The translations under genes and the position numbers were made by a program. DNA of 64,000 nucleotides, taken from NCBI GenBank assembly GCA_964247055.1, contig OZ176052.1:2542001-2606000 (forward strand), given 5' to 3'. The first letter of the stretch is position 1, and each line of letters opens with the position of its first letter. Shown piece after piece: positions 25,601 to 38,300 of this stretch. The notes under the pieces were generated by a model that saw only the letters and a program-made list of their open reading frames with translations, made no database searches and was not told the origin of the DNA. The stretch comes from Paragordius varius. Taxonomy: Eukaryota > Nematomorpha.

Positions 25601-27405
25601 ACAATTCAAATTCACCCAATTCATCACCCTTGAACAATTTAAATTCACATTTGAACAATTCAAATACACCCTAAAATTAAATTATGTATTTTCTAACTTA
25701 TATATCTCATTATTAATTTGAAATATATGTTTATGTTATAGTTTATTATTTTTTCAGTATTATTTTAATTTAAAACAAAATTTTTATTTTTTTAAATATA
25801 TAAAGATATTGGTAATTTTTAATCTTAAAAAACAATATTTTATATTAGGGTGAATTTGAATTGTTCGAGGGTGAATTTGAATTGTTCAAGGGTGAATTTG
25901 AATTGTTAGAGGGTTAATTTGAATTGTTTAAGGGTGAAATTGAATTGTAAATGGTATATATCTTTCATGTATTTTATCATTTTTAACCTAATTATTAATC
26001 AAGATTTTGATCATTCAGAAACCATATATCTTTATTAATTTCTCAAAAAAATATTTTAAATATTAATAGATTACTACCTAATTAAAAATATATGTCTTCT
26101 GGGTTATTATTTAAATTTACATTCAAAGCATTTATAAGTTAATAATATTATTTAATAAAAATTAGTTTAAAACAAAAGAGTGGTTTTTTGAGAAAAAAAT
26201 TTTATTTCATAGAAAAAAAGTATATATTAAATAAATAAAATTAGGTTAAAAATTATTAAATTAAAAAAATAGTAAAAATTATGGTTAAGCATAAATTTCA
26301 AAAAGGACCAACTTGAAGTGTTCAAGGACACTTTTGAAGTGGTATATGTCACTACGTATAGATTTTACTGTGCTTAACTCAAAAGCCAAGGAAAGTGAAT
26401 AAAATAGAAAATATCTGAATAGTATATCCATCTGATATATTATAACGCCGCATATTGTTTTTTTTGTTTAAAAAAATAGTAGATTCAAATATTTTTTATT
26501 TGATCAAACATTAAACAGTTACTATGCTTAGATTCAACAAAAAATGTTGCTTTTATTTATAACATAACTATTTATGTAACTTCATTAATGAATTGTATAA
26601 TTTTAATCGCCTTTTAAATATATAATTGACAAGAGGGCAAATTACTTTGCAAATTTTCTTAAATTAGCTATTATTTAAAGCATTCCAACACGCTTTGTTT
26701 GGTATGCAAAAGTGCTTTTAAAAAATTCGATTATCCAAATTTTACGATTATTTAGAAACTATATAATCCAAAATTGGGCTTGAAATAAATAAAATAAATC
26801 AAAAATATTAAACCAGCCCACGAAGACATTTGTGTTAGACACCCCTGATGTAAAGCTTTACAAAATTCATCAGTGCTCATCTTATGGATACAAAATATTT
26901 TTTAATATAATATCGTTGGTATTTTTTAAACCAATTAGTGTCGATAAGGTGTTATCCGTTTTCTAGATTATTTACGGAAAATGAAATAAAACTATATTAT
27001 ATTTAATTTAATTTTTTTTAAAGCATATAAAATAGGGTTTGCAATAATGAAAGAATTTTTTTAATTAAAGCAAATATTTTATTTTAGCCCGATAAATATT
27101 TTTGGTTACCAATATATTTTTTTATTTTTTTGGTGGCCGCATTGAAAGCTGAGGACCGCGTATTTAACACAGTTATATGAACTTAATATTTAAATACAAA
27201 TCAAAATACACTGATAAGGTGATAAAATTTCCTTCCGCCTTCATAATTTTTTCCCTAAATGCACTAATAAAAAAGCACCCAAAATGTATATTTTGATTAT
27301 GTTGTGTTAAAATAAATTAAATTAAATTTAAACATCTGATGTGTGAAAGAGTCTAAAAATACCATTAATTAGTAGCATGAATAATATCAATAGTATGGTA
27401 GACAT
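16896..27405 (-). CDS. Array copy 2: complete ten-exon secreted-type protein of unknown family
   Basis: Seen in sequence: exons at 27405-27363, 23789-23714, 21668-21452, 21373-21248, 20789-20579, 20448-20416, 20350-20260, 19342-19183, 18148-18008 and 17087-16896, giving 382 residues. The leader is MSTILLILFMLLIN. Exon 3 has TYRGRYKYVG; exon 4 YVDIFPNDRLFALCP and YECFYF; exon 5 IRIVETPKGDIYFIEFY; exon 7 IENDLCLWDT; exon 9 YWLEVNT; exon 10 ends in HECP. Most introns have clear GT/AG ends (exon 4 donor GTAAGT). Exon 6 is the least certain: I chose the polypyrimidine acceptor at 20449 and a weak GTCATT donor, because both keep phase 1. Introns 1, 2 and 8 hold hAT-like elements and MITEs, while the coding exons stay open. 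Inference: secreted and glycosylated. The last two exons share no residues with the first eight, so joining them rests on phase, order and the same arrangement in copy 3. Confidence 0.8.
18346..18830. mobile_element. MITE with ACCCCA subterminal palindromes, copy b
   Basis: Starts GTTAACACTTGGAAACACTT, with CCTTCGATTCAAATTAGCG, and shares the GCATAATTTAAAT-type interior with the 6347 and 52237 copies. The right end is decayed. It lies in intron 8 of array copy 2. Confidence 0.55.
19509..19797. mobile_element. Mariner-like MITE, second copy (3' of array copy 2 exon 8 region upstream side)
   Basis: Shares GTAAAAACTG, GGACAAAA and ACAACCATA with the 2004 copy, and the inverted arm ends TTTCACTG before TA. 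It lies in intron 7 of array copy 2. A one-arm fragment with AGACAACCATACTTTTTAAA is at 33063-33140. Confidence 0.62.
20934..21170. mobile_element. hAT-like MITE, 237 bp (intron 4 of array copy 2)
   Basis: Ends CAGGGGTGCATAACAC and GTTGGACATCCCTG are inverted, with GCGGC/GGCCGC subterminal boxes. The flanking duplication is poor (TTTTTGTG / TTTTGTTT). Confidence 0.7.
21739..22731. mobile_element. hAT-like non-autonomous element, 993 bp (intron 2 of array copy 2)
   Basis: Ends CAGGGGTGTTCAACAGGTGG and CCATTTGTATTGGATACCCCTG are inverted; flanks AGTTTAAC and GTCTAATA only partly match. It contains a (TA)n run at 22583-22624. A minus-strand 64-residue frame at 22330-22524 may be a transposase remnant but has no recognisable motif. 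Confidence 0.72.
24343..25311. mobile_element. hAT-type element with AACCGG-rich interior, 969 bp
   Basis: Ends CAGGGCTTGGAACCCGAGAC and GGTTCAAAGCCCTG are inverted. Flanks CCATAAAT (24335-24342) and CTATAAAT (25312-25319) match at 7 of 8. Both arms are full of scattered GGTTC/GAACC words. It sits in intron 1 of array copy 2. Confidence 0.85.
25465..26344. mobile_element. Outer TATACC MITE carrying a nested relative
   Basis: Ends TACCATTTACACTTTGAGAA and CACTTTTGAAGTGGTA are inverted and flanked by TA. Each arm carries repeats of the type TTGAACACTTTAAGTTGGTCC. A second element of the same terminal type sits inside at 25551-25956. A similar but decayed pair lies at 10412-10945. Confidence 0.75.
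25551..25956. mobile_element. Inner TATACC MITE with 22-bp terminal minisatellites
   Basis: Starts TACCATTTACAGTTCAAATT and ends AATTGTAAATGGTA, flanked by TA. Each arm is a run of the unit GAACAATTCAAATTCACCCT, about four to five units per side in inverted orientation. The apparent plus-strand frame here is a translation of the repeat. Confidence 0.82.
26681..26847. mobile_element. hAT MITE, 167 bp, 8-bp target duplication
   Basis: It begins CATTCCAACACGC and ends GTTAGACACCCCTG. Flanks ATTTAAAG (26673-26680) and ATGTAAAG (26848-26855) match at 7 of 8. Confidence 0.8.
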
Positions 27406-27458
27406 TATACTCATATATGAACAAATAAATAATTATATAAATTGAAAAACTTGCTTAG

Positions 27459-27496
27459 ATTGATATTTGAGGTTATCACACTTATAAATTTTTAAA
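27459..27496 (-). promoter_or_regulatory. Putative core promoter of array copy 2
   Basis: The minus strand has TATAAG (27486-27481) and, further up, TTTAAAAA, followed by a GATAACCTCAAATATCAA block ending in TCAAT (27463-27459). The block matches copy 3 almost exactly and copy 1 loosely. The initiator-like site is one base from TCAGT. Promoter role is inferred from position and conservation. Confidence 0.4.
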
Positions 27497-27859
27497 TGAT
27501 TTATAAATAATTATTAAGCGCAAAGTACTAGAAAACAAATTTCCTACCATTGTGCCAGAGCAGCATTTTTACATATTATATAGCATTAAAATTTTAATTA
27601 TTGGTGGAATATTAATTATTAATGGGTATATTAGTGTTCTATTAATACATCGCAGCACAAATGGCTTCGCAGGCCGCATTTTATTCTCAAATCGGCGGGT
27701 CACATTTAACAGAAAAATACACTAACTTTTACTTATAGTACATCAAATAATATCAAAGGATAAAGTGTCACAATGTGATGGATTTAATCATTAGGTATAA
27801 ATTTGAGTGAAAGTTTCCGATCACCTAATCTAATCCATATATGCCGATTCATTCCTATC

Positions 27860-28640
27860 ACTTACTACACAGCTTGGCCAGACCGCCTGAAGCCCCATGA
27901 ACATAGGTTTCCTTCAAGGCTACATATTATCACCCATGTTGGTTGTCTATCTGGAATGTAGCACGAGGGAGCTAAATATGCTAGAAAAATAAGTAAGCGA
28001 TACTCTGACTCTCCCTTGTGCTGAAGACATGGTAATTCTAGCCAATTCACAAAAAACCTCGAAAACAGTCTTCCCACTCTAATAAATGTCTGCAAAAGTC
28101 CAATCTATCTAAATATCAGCAAAACTACATCAACGCATCCTATACCTATGATTTACTACGAATTAATATAGAAATGATCCAAATCGTCACGATAAATATC
28201 TGAGAACAAGTTTTAGCTAATAGGACAAGACGTATAGCTATGGCCAAATGTTTGGCTTAACATTGCAAATTATGGAAATCATGACATATATCTAAAAACA
28301 AAAATACATTAATAAACGCCAATTCCTATCATGTTATATGGCTGTGAAAGCTGGACCATTAAAAGTGATGACGAGAAAGGAATAAACGCTTTTGAAATGT
28401 TCCGCTGCAGAAAATACTTCATATAACATGGAAAAACAAAGTGAAGAACATTGATATTTAAACAACAATACACAACAACGCTTCGTGGTAAAATACCAAG
28501 ACAAAATTTGGTTATTTTGGACACATAATTTGAGAATATTCTTTGGAAAGGATATAATGTTAGGAAAGTAAATGGTAAAAGGTAGAAGCCGAAGACGTAT
28601 TCGTTGAATGGACGAAATATTTTCATTTTCCAAAATATCC
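27860..28640 (+). mobile_element. 5'-truncated, decayed LINE (reverse transcriptase C-terminal part)
   Basis: Reverse-transcriptase landmarks in order: GFLQGYILSPML (about 27904-27940, usual GVRQGCxLSPxL), a changed catalytic box CAEDMVILANS (about 28016, usual YADD), then YGCESWTIKS near 28334, a INAFEMFRCRKY segment, and a GRSRRRIR tail near 28588. It has frameshifts and stops throughout, lacks an endonuclease domain and shows no tail. Belongs to the non-LTR class; the clade is not certain. Confidence 0.7.
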
Positions 28641-29250
28641 CTTTAAAAAATATCTCTAAAAGCCCATGACAAAACGAATAGAGTAAGTTTTCCTATAAAA
28701 TCGCTAACGGTCGATAACATAGTCGACAAATTTGTTTTTTCCACAACTCAAAATTTTGAATTTTGACTAATTTCAGTTTTTTAAAACCGATTTTAAAAAA
28801 AATTTACCCCCCAATCAGAATTTTGAGATATTAAGGGTTTTTCAATTTTTCAAAAACAAGGAAAAAAGACAGAAAATCAAATATTTATAATAAAGTTATT
28901 ATATTATAAAATTAATATCATTTAATAGAAGGTTTAAAATTCTATCTTTTGAATATTGATATGTCATTTAAATATCAGGGAAAAAAATAGTACTGGTAGA
29001 AACGTTAAAATTTAGTGTTTTTTTATAATTTTAAGCACGTTTAAATTTATATTAAAAAAATACTAAAAGAAAAATTTTTGGTTTTAACCTTCGGCTTTCA
29101 GATAGGCTATATTTATTTTGTTATTTTTTGTTATTTTTAGTACTTAAGAGTTTTTCTCTTCGGTTGATTTTAACAAAAAAACCTATTATTTTTACCAAGT
29201 GGGTATTATAATTTTGAAAATCATTGAATGCGGTATATTTTGAATTTCAG

Positions 29251-29571
29251 ATGGATGTTGGGCAGCTACTTATTACCTGGGTGGTGGATATCTTTACCAC
29301 TTGTACTTATCTAATCTTCTTATCCGATTTAATAGTCGAATTTGTCTAACTCCATTCTGTGAATTGGTTAATTTGACATGTCAATTTCCCTGGATTTTGA
29401 TGACGCTAACTACGTTATATTCTCTGCAGGTCTCTCCTGCCGGGCTCTACGATCACATCATTGTATACCTTGGCCATATCTGGCATAATTATAGGATTAC
29501 TTGGGATTTTTGCAGAGCTTACACCATACCATACATTAGCCCTTTTGGATTTTTAATATTTTTAATTGTCA
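29251..29571 (+). pseudogene. Pair of membrane-protein-like exons, probably a relic
   Basis: After the acceptor TTTGAATTTCAG the frame reads MDVGQLLITWVVDIF and FLSDLIVEF up to a possible donor at GTCTAA. A second acceptor TATTCTCTGCAG at about 29429 opens a frame SLLPGSTITSLYTLAISGII, then GLLGIFAELTPYHTLALLDF and a stop. Both pieces look like membrane helices with short loops, as in small insect multi-span proteins. The two pieces do not join in phase with the donors I can see, and no flanking exon was found. It is better read as a decayed fragment than as a live gene. Confidence 0.28.
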
Positions 29572-29599
29572 ATACTTTGGCTATTAGCTTTTAATTTAT

Positions 29600-32300
29600 A
29601 ATTCTATATTCTTAAAGTTTCGTATCATCTTTTATTTAATGCATTGAATTTTTAATTAATATATTCAATGAATGAAATATTTATTTATTTGTATATTGTC
29701 TATTTCTATGTCGAACAACAAGCCCGCTCGATAAGACGTATTTCTCGTGCAAAAGAGATAACAAAACTTCAGCAGCTATTTTGGGCAGTTTATATTTTAA
29801 AAAGATCGACGACATTTTTATAAAGTTCTATTATATGGATCATCAATAAATTTTCTGCAAAGTCTTCGTTAATAAAAAAATCTTCTGTGGTATCGTATAC
29901 TGGGGCTGGTATATTTGGATCATTTTTGCATTTTCTTCTAAAATTATAATGAAAAACCTGGCTTTAGAATACCGTTTAAATATTTGAATATATGTACACG
30001 AGGAATAATTGTTTTTTTAAATTTAATACAAAATTAAAAATTATATAAAAAAATCCTATTGGCTCAAATTTTTTGTTGTAGCCTTTCCATGGCATTAGGT
30101 CACAGAAAATGCAAAAAATGGGGTGGTGCAAAACCTTTTTGAGCAGTGTAATTACAAAACAATATAATGGTAAAATTAAATTAACTTCAGTATTTAATTT
30201 TACCAGGATTTTGGGAAATAATATTGCAAATCATAAAATTTATATTGTATAAAAACTCGCAATTTTTTTGCGGACCGGATTAAGGGTCGCACGATGGTGT
30301 TAGATACTCCTAGGCACCCTTCTGTTCTATGCTTAGAGTTTTTTATTACTATAAATAAGCTAGATATTTTGAAGCGTTTAGAGTAACATAAAAAATATGG
30401 CGCAAAACAAAATTAACATTCGTAAAAAAATAAAATTTTGGGCCATATGTTTTAAAAGCCCTTACGAATGAAAATATTTGCAAATATTTTTACAATTTCA
30501 AAAATAAAATTAACTTTGGCCAACTTGTTTACGGCTCGAAAAAATAAAAAAACACTTAATTCGAAGTTCTCTAGTTTAAACTACAAATAATATTTTTGCT
30601 TCTAAAATATTATCTTTGGACTTAATTTAATACTTAAAAAATTAATGGTTTTTGGCCATTAAATAATTTTTATAGTAAAATTCATAAACAATTATCGGAA
30701 ATATATAGTGAAATAAATTATAGTTATATTGTGTTAATTTTTAATGTACCATGTTTAACTAATAATGCCCATACTTTTTTTGTTTACTTGAATGCGGTTC
30801 GCCGGATTTTTGGATTCAAAAATTCGATCCACTAAACCGGGGGTTACAAAATTCCTCATCTTTCAAGGGCAATGCATAAAACCGACAAATGTGGCATAGC
30901 TGTTGGCCACATCTGCGGATCTAACTAAATACACCTAAAATATAATGAGGGCATAAAAGCATTTTTAAGGGTACCATTGCATTAAACCATTTGTGCTGAG
31001 AAATATCCTTAAAATACAACCGAACCAGAAAAACTCTATCTGCATAAATCTAAAGTTATGAATTTAATTAAACACATATCGCCTTTACTATATGATTTAT
31101 ATATAACAAATTATAATATATTACAGTTTACTGTAAAAAAGCAATTAAAAACTACGGTCACATAATTTAAACGATAAGATATAGAGCAAAAACACAAACC
31201 AATAAAATGGTCCACGTTAAATGCTTGTATATAAACATATCTTATTCTCTATCTGAAGACGCGCTTTAAAAATCCTGGGCTGCGATTCATGAAATCTTGT
31301 TATCTAGGAAAACTTGTATGATACTGATACAGAGGTATGATACAAATAAAACAAATTTTAATACCACCCACATTGATCTTTAAATTAAATCTATCCTATT
31401 GTATAAGTACAATACAAGGTTTTATGAACCAAAAATAGACTCTCTAATATTTCATAACTATTTGTTTTAATGCTTTTGTGTGAGCAACTTAAATAATATA
31501 GATGAGATCCAAAATATAGTATTATATAATATATTATATATCAAGTACACCAACATTTCTAGATTTTTTGGGACCAATTTTTACAAACTTTTGGAATCCA
31601 TTGGGCCGACATGTTTTCTAAAAATATATTTCAACATCAATATTATTTTAAAACTCCAATTTTCAAAAGGAGGGTTCAATATGGCTAATTCAAAAAGGGC
31701 TATCTCGGCGCAATAGTAAAACAATTACAAAAAATTATTGAATTCAGAATTGTATTTCAAAGTCAACGATGATTAGAAAAACCCTATTTTTTATAAGTGT
31801 GGAGCTAAACTAGGAGACCATAAAACAAGGGGCATAGTTAGTATCGTCGCATTCGTAAAACAAAAAAAAAGTACATTATTGAAATAAAATCAGAACAACG
31901 CTTTTCTAATCGCTTTTAAACTTAAAATTTTAAGAACTTCCACTTTTTTAATAAACCCGATTTTTACACAGGGTGGGCAAAACTTAGAACCTAATTAAAA
32001 AAGGGCTGAGTCATTGTCGGTGTATTTATATGATTCATAATTTTCACTTTGGAATTGGAATGCGCTTATACGTTTTTCCCTAAATGTCTTTCAGGGGGCA
32101 CACATCTTATTTTTATAAATATAGAGATATACCATTTTTGGCCAAATCATTAATAAAAGGCTTATATTATGCACACATACACCGGTTTATCTTAGAAAAG
32201 TACATTAATATTATAATTTTTTCTATACATGGTGCTAAATAAATTTATATGGAGAAGTGGTCAATAAAATGATTTTTTTAGAATGATAAAAATTATTTAA
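29600..32300. other. AT-rich spacer 3' of array copy 3
   Basis: Only fragments of hAT-like termini are visible (GCGGACCGGATTAAGGGTCG near 30270, GCCGGATTTTTGGATTC near 30800). No gene is recognisable; the small plus-strand frames lack any support. Confidence 0.45.
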
Positions 32301-32303
32301 GTA

Positions 32304-32309
32304 TTTATT
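32304..32309 (-). terminator. Poly(A) signal AATAAA of array copy 3
   Basis: AATAAA on the minus strand begins two bases after the TAA stop of exon 10. The position supports exon 10 being the true terminal exon. Confidence 0.5.
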
Positions 32310-32310
32310 T

Positions 32311-35300
32311 TTAAGGGCATTCATAAAGCCTTCCCGATATGTAGTTGAACATAGTATTAAAATTGTATGGTAAACTATTGTTGGAGTTTGTTGATTGGTT
32401 AGCTTGTAATTCTATCTTATATATTAAAGAATCATTGTAATCCCATCTATAATTTCTGATTTGATCCATAATAACAAGTTGTAAATTGTTTTGCCAGATT
32501 TTGTACTTGATATTTAAAAAAAATATTTGATAATAATTATATTAAAATATATATCATATATCACAAACGTCTAACCCTCGATTTTTAGATTCTACCCATC
32601 ATCGACTTGATCTATAAAATTGATAAAAGAGGTACACCTGAATTCGATATACTTTTTAGAGATATACTATCCGATTTTTGATAAGGTCATATGCCTCCCG
32701 TCTCAAACTCACCAATTTGTGGGTCGTTTCGAGCGTTAATCCAATGATTATCATATAATTTTTGTATATTTTTTAATATTTTTAATATGACTTAAGATAA
32801 TTATAATATTATATTATTTCATAATATATAATAAAGTAAATTAAAAAATCTATTTGGTTGTTTCTAAAAATAGCATGATGCGCGGATTATGAGCTATGTA
32901 TTTTACTATGGAAGTTGATATGACGGGGGTCCCCATGTTTTGTATTGATTCAAAGATACAATAAGTTATTGAAAAAAGTTATTAAATAATATGAATGTTA
33001 AATTATCAGTCATAGGCGACTGATACAATTATTAAACTAATTAATGCCTTTATTAAAGTAACAATTGAAAATCTACATACAGACCGTTAAAACTAAAAAT
33101 TTTTTTGAGACAACCATACTTTTTAAACCTTAATTCTTCGCCCCATTTCTTTAATTAAATTTGTGATATATAATTGATTGTATCACCATTCATTCTTATG
33201 TTTGCAAATTAAAACAATGAATTATATTAAATCAAGTTTAAAAAATTATAGCGGTATTTTAAAAAGAATGTCTTTATGTACATTTTGTTTGTATATGTTT
33301 ATTTCTATATACAAAAGAACCTTTGAACTTTCCTCAAGCGTAATTCCCCAGGTGTTATTTGTACTAATACTATATACGTATATGAAAATTTGTGAGCTGT
33401 TGACATCCAACCAATACTAAACATAAGATTATCAACCCATAAACATAATAAGCAGACAAAAAATATCTTAAACATATAGATATATATATTCTTTAAGACT
33501 ATGGTAATTATATGCAGGATTTATGATATATTAATATATGGCAAATTACGCAAATTGGGTCATATTTTTAAAACAAGGTGGCCTTCTAATGGTTTCTACC
33601 TCTATATAATAATAAGTTTTTACTTTTGGTAAAATATATAGTTTTGAAAGGGAATGAATTTTTTATAGATTATTGAACATCGGCGTCATATCGCCTATCC
33701 AGGTATTGTATGCCTAACAGGAAAACGATTGGCTTTTGCAGCGAACGATTCGCATTTTCCAACATCTTATAAATTAGAGAAGTGCTGCTCTGCCAGGGCG
33801 TGCCCCAGTGATGCAAAATTGTATTAGTCAGATGGCTCCGGGTCAGGATATTTCAAAGGATGCACCCATCAGCTATTTAAATTTCACTGGTTGATGTGGG
33901 AGGCGGAGCTTTGTCAAATAGCAAAATCACTTTGCCATGCTTTATGGCCAATTCCTGTAGTTTTCGATCTAGTTATATTTAAATTATCATTTGTGGTAAA
34001 AGCATTGTATGTTAGTTTCACCAGGTTTCAAAAATTTATTATGCAATATCGCTTTATTCCACCAGACATAGAGCAACATCTTCTTAGCAAAGAGATTTGG
34101 TATTGGTGTTTAACTAGCATTGGAAGCTGAAAGTCACGATTTTCTGTTTTTTTGCAAAATAAAGCCATTATTACCCTTCCCAATTTAAGGCAAATAGGAT
34201 TTCACAAGTCTTTGCAATTCTAGATTTGACGTTCAGTTAAATTGTGTGTTTTTGGTCTTTCCCATTGCTCGTAGACATGTAATACATATAATGCTTGTTC
34301 GTTAAGTTTAAGTTGGGTCTTCATCCAATAACTCTTGCACTTTAGCGCCTTTGCAGTTGTGTTTAGCAGAGCGCCACACTCTTTCATATGGAATATTTGA
34401 CACCCTGTTTCACATGTTTAAAACGATAGAGCATGTTTACCATATGTTTCTGTCGGCTGAGTCACAAAATTCGCATTGCAATGATAAATACGGTAGTTTT
34501 GGCGAGCTCAACTTATCTGTATTTTTCGTTTAATGTCAGATGAACAAATGTGTGCATCAACTCGTCTGCGTACTTCTCGCTGACGTTTTCTCTTAGTTAA
34601 ACCGGTATTAACGTATGACTACACCGGTATATGTACCTAAACCAGAGGTGTCCAGCATGCGGCCCTCATAAATATTTTTTGCGGCCCGCGGAAAAATTTG
34701 AACACACCAAAATAAAACATATATATCTATTGATTGTTAAGAAAGGGTTATTTTAAGGCAGTGCCATATTTATATATACCGCATATTAAACGTACATGGG
34801 ATTTAAGCACTATGGACTCTTTAGCATAAAAGAATCATTTTAAATTTGTTAATTTATCCAATTTCATAGACATAAACCATAAAGATAACTAAAATGCCCA
34901 TATTTTTCAATGCGGACGCCCCTAATCTAAACAATGGTATGATAAACTATCATATTTATGCTATTAAATAAAAGATAAAATATAATTTAATCTTTTAAAT
35001 TAATTTTTTTGCTCGTATGTAAAACAGCTTATTGTTTACATTTTTTTTAATTTGTCGCTCACATTGAGTATGTTTCATAAACAGATAAGCTTTTTTCTAA
35101 TGTATCATAGAAGAAGTGCTTATCAATGATATGCTTATAATAGCCGATAATATTTTTTGTTTGGTGAAAAGTTTTACATAGTATTGTGGGTCCAAAAAAA
35201 TATTTAACTTAATATATATATATATATATAATAATTAAAAACATTTGCTTTGTATTCGTAGGGAACTTTCATAACCGTCAAAAAGTAAAGATCTTTTAGT

Positions 35301-38300
35301 GAATAGTATTCTATGATCAACCATCTATAATTGACCAGCCTTAGTGTTGTATTTGCCTTGATGTATACCCACAAAACAGATTCTTGCATATATATCCCAA
35401 CATTCCTAACATACATATAAGTTTTAGCAACAACTTTTTAATCTTATTAACATTATTAATAAGTTTTAAATATAGTAATACTAACTTTACATATGTGTGA
35501 TTAATGTAGATATTGTAAATGCCATTGGAAAGAGTGTCCCATAAGCACACATCGCTTTCGATCACAAAGTAAATCTCTAAATATAAACAATTTTATATAA
35601 AATAAATAGCATCTAGATTTGATAAAAATTTATAATATGATATACCCATTGAATTATAAAATGTCTTTGGTGGATTCTGAAGTGCTAAAAATATATAGTA
35701 GTTTAGCTTATTTTAGGCTGGTGAAATTCAATAAAATTTAAATAAAAAGTTTATTTTAAATACATAAAAAATAAATTTGAGTATATTTATTGGTCCCTTT
35801 AGGAAATTCATTTACATGTTTCTTCTACAAGTATACCATTTGCAATTCAAATTCACCCTTGAACAATTCAAATTCACCCTAATAAATTATGTGTTTTCGA
35901 ACTAATATAACTCATCATTAAAAAGAAATATATTCTTATGGCATAATTTATTATTTTTTCAGTATTATATTAATTTTAAACGTAATTTTATTTTAAAATT
36001 TAAAAAATATAGGTAATTTTTATAAAAAATACATAATTTATTTTAGGGGGAATTTGAATTGTTCAAGGATGAATTTGAACTGTAAATGGTATATCATTGG
36101 TTAATTTCATAATTTTATTTTACGTTAGTCTATGTCCTTTTTCATAACCTCCTATTGTTTCATTAAATTTATTAAATGAAAACAATCAGCCCATCATCTA
36201 TGAGTTCTATAATCTATGATACCTAATGCTTCTTCAAATATCTAAATTTATGATTAAAATTATGTATGTTGCCTGAATCATATATTTTTTGAGATATCGT
36301 AAACTTTGCAACGTAATTTTTATTGCATTCAGTAATATAAACACGAGTAAAATACATTTTTTTATAAATAATTTTTAAATAATAGTTCTTGTTTGTAAAG
36401 ATATCAAAATACCAGGAGTATCACATGTAGCCAAAATACAATGGAAATTAATTATTTGTTTATCCATTCTATTATTTGGATCATCCAAAAAGATCAAATT
36501 TTTAATAGTAAGATTAGGCAGCCAGGATAAAATAGCGGGTTTTCTTTTATATAGCTTTAAAAGATTTCCGTATCTATAATATTCAATTAGATATATATCT
36601 CCCTTTGGCGTTTCAACGATGCGCACCTAATGTAAAATAAAAATGGCTAACACTTCAAATTCAGAAAATATATAATTTAATGATTTATTTTTCATTAAAA
36701 TAATTGATAATGTATTCTTAAACAATATACAACATTGACTATGATGGCACTATCTATAAGATTTTAAAATTTATACTAACTATGCTGTTTTATAACCGTA
36801 GCGAATTTTTTTGATATTTCAAATAATAATTATATTAATTACGGATTTCCAATTTTTATATAGGTTATTTCAATGAGTTTTAAGGAAAATATTTCCTTAT
36901 TATCAAATTTACTATAATTAATTTAAAAGTCTGAAAATATTGTTAAAATTTAAAAAATATACCTTGGTGAGATTTTTCGGGAACAAACTTTCATACCTCA
37001 TATAATTGTAGAAATAAAAACAATAATAATTTAATACATTGTTTGGACATAGGGCAAATAATTTGTCTTTTCGGTAAATGTCTACATAAAACTAGATAGA
37101 TTTATTTAAAAAATATTGCAAATGTTATTTTGGATAAAATCATTCAAACAATTTTTAACAAAAAACCTCTTCAATGCCCAAAACCTTTAATGCGTTTAAA
37201 TCGGAAAGCATTTTTTCAGAATAAGAAATCGTGTAGGTATCGAAGGTTTGGTTTACATCAATGTCACCTAGAGTGAAGTTTAATGAGGTTCTTCCGAGAT
37301 ATTTATACCTACCCCTGTAAGTGATTGTTAAGGCATTCTTAATTTTTACTAAATAGGCCATATGTTGAAATGCATAGGTTGAGCTAAACGAATAATTAAG
37401 TTGTTATATTTAATATTGAATAGTTGTAATTGATATACTGCGTCCAAAATCGAGGAGTACAAAAAATATCGTAATAAAATATATACTCTGATAGAAAAAT
37501 GTATCAGAATATCATGATCCTCTTGATTTTGGCCTGAGTGATATAAAAAAGTTTCTTATACTTTTAGGTAAGTGCTCGATATCAGAAAATGGCAAAATTT
37601 GCTTAAATTTATTAAAATAAATTTTTTGGTCAAAGCTAAATGCTTCCCAAAAATATAACTGAAATATATCATAAACTACCTATGAAAAGTAAAACAATAA
37701 TTTTCAAAAAAATACCCGAATATTTTCGCTCTTCTATATAATAGGTTAGTTCACTCGAAATAAACGCAAAAATGCTGGAATTGCGCGATAAAAATTTTAT
37801 ATCAAAAAATATATTTTTTAAAGTATAGATTTCACAGAAATTTAATTAGCAAAATTTTGTTGAAGCGTAGTACTTACTATTTTGATGCATAATAGAAACG
37901 GTTTAAAAAGCTTTATATCATAAAAACCTTCTTATTATTATTAAATAATACTCAACATTTCTTTTAGAATCGATATCTTCTTGGGTGAATATTTGTATAA
38001 AATTTGAATATCAACAAATTTTATAATCAAAATTCTGAGGTGATAGAAGTGTTCAGCATCATCGAGTTTTATAGAAAAGGTGTTTTAATAATATCTTAAA
38101 GCCTTTTTTTACCGTTTCCATCATAGTTCAAAATAGTATGAAGTACGCTTCAACAAAATTTAGTTAATAATTTAAAGTATATATTTTTTAAAATATTTTT
38201 AGTTGATATTAAAATTTAGCATATTTTTAAAATATTAACCTGAATTCTGGCGTTTTTGCGTTTATTTCAATAAAACTACTAGCCAATTTTAGAAAAGCTT

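Noticed and set aside
25551-25680. Regular short repeats suggesting a CRISPR array
   Set aside because: Eukaryotic context, no unique spacers, units are contiguous and mirrored in the opposite arm of a MITE.
25521-25721. Plus-strand frame with repeated QFKFTLE, resembling a repeat protein
   Set aside because: It is the translation of the MITE arm minisatellite, which also occurs inverted on the other side and at 35834.
28309-28633. Two overlapping minus-strand frames of about 100 residues
   Set aside because: They lie antisense to the decayed LINE and read no recognisable family; shadows of the reverse transcriptase strand.
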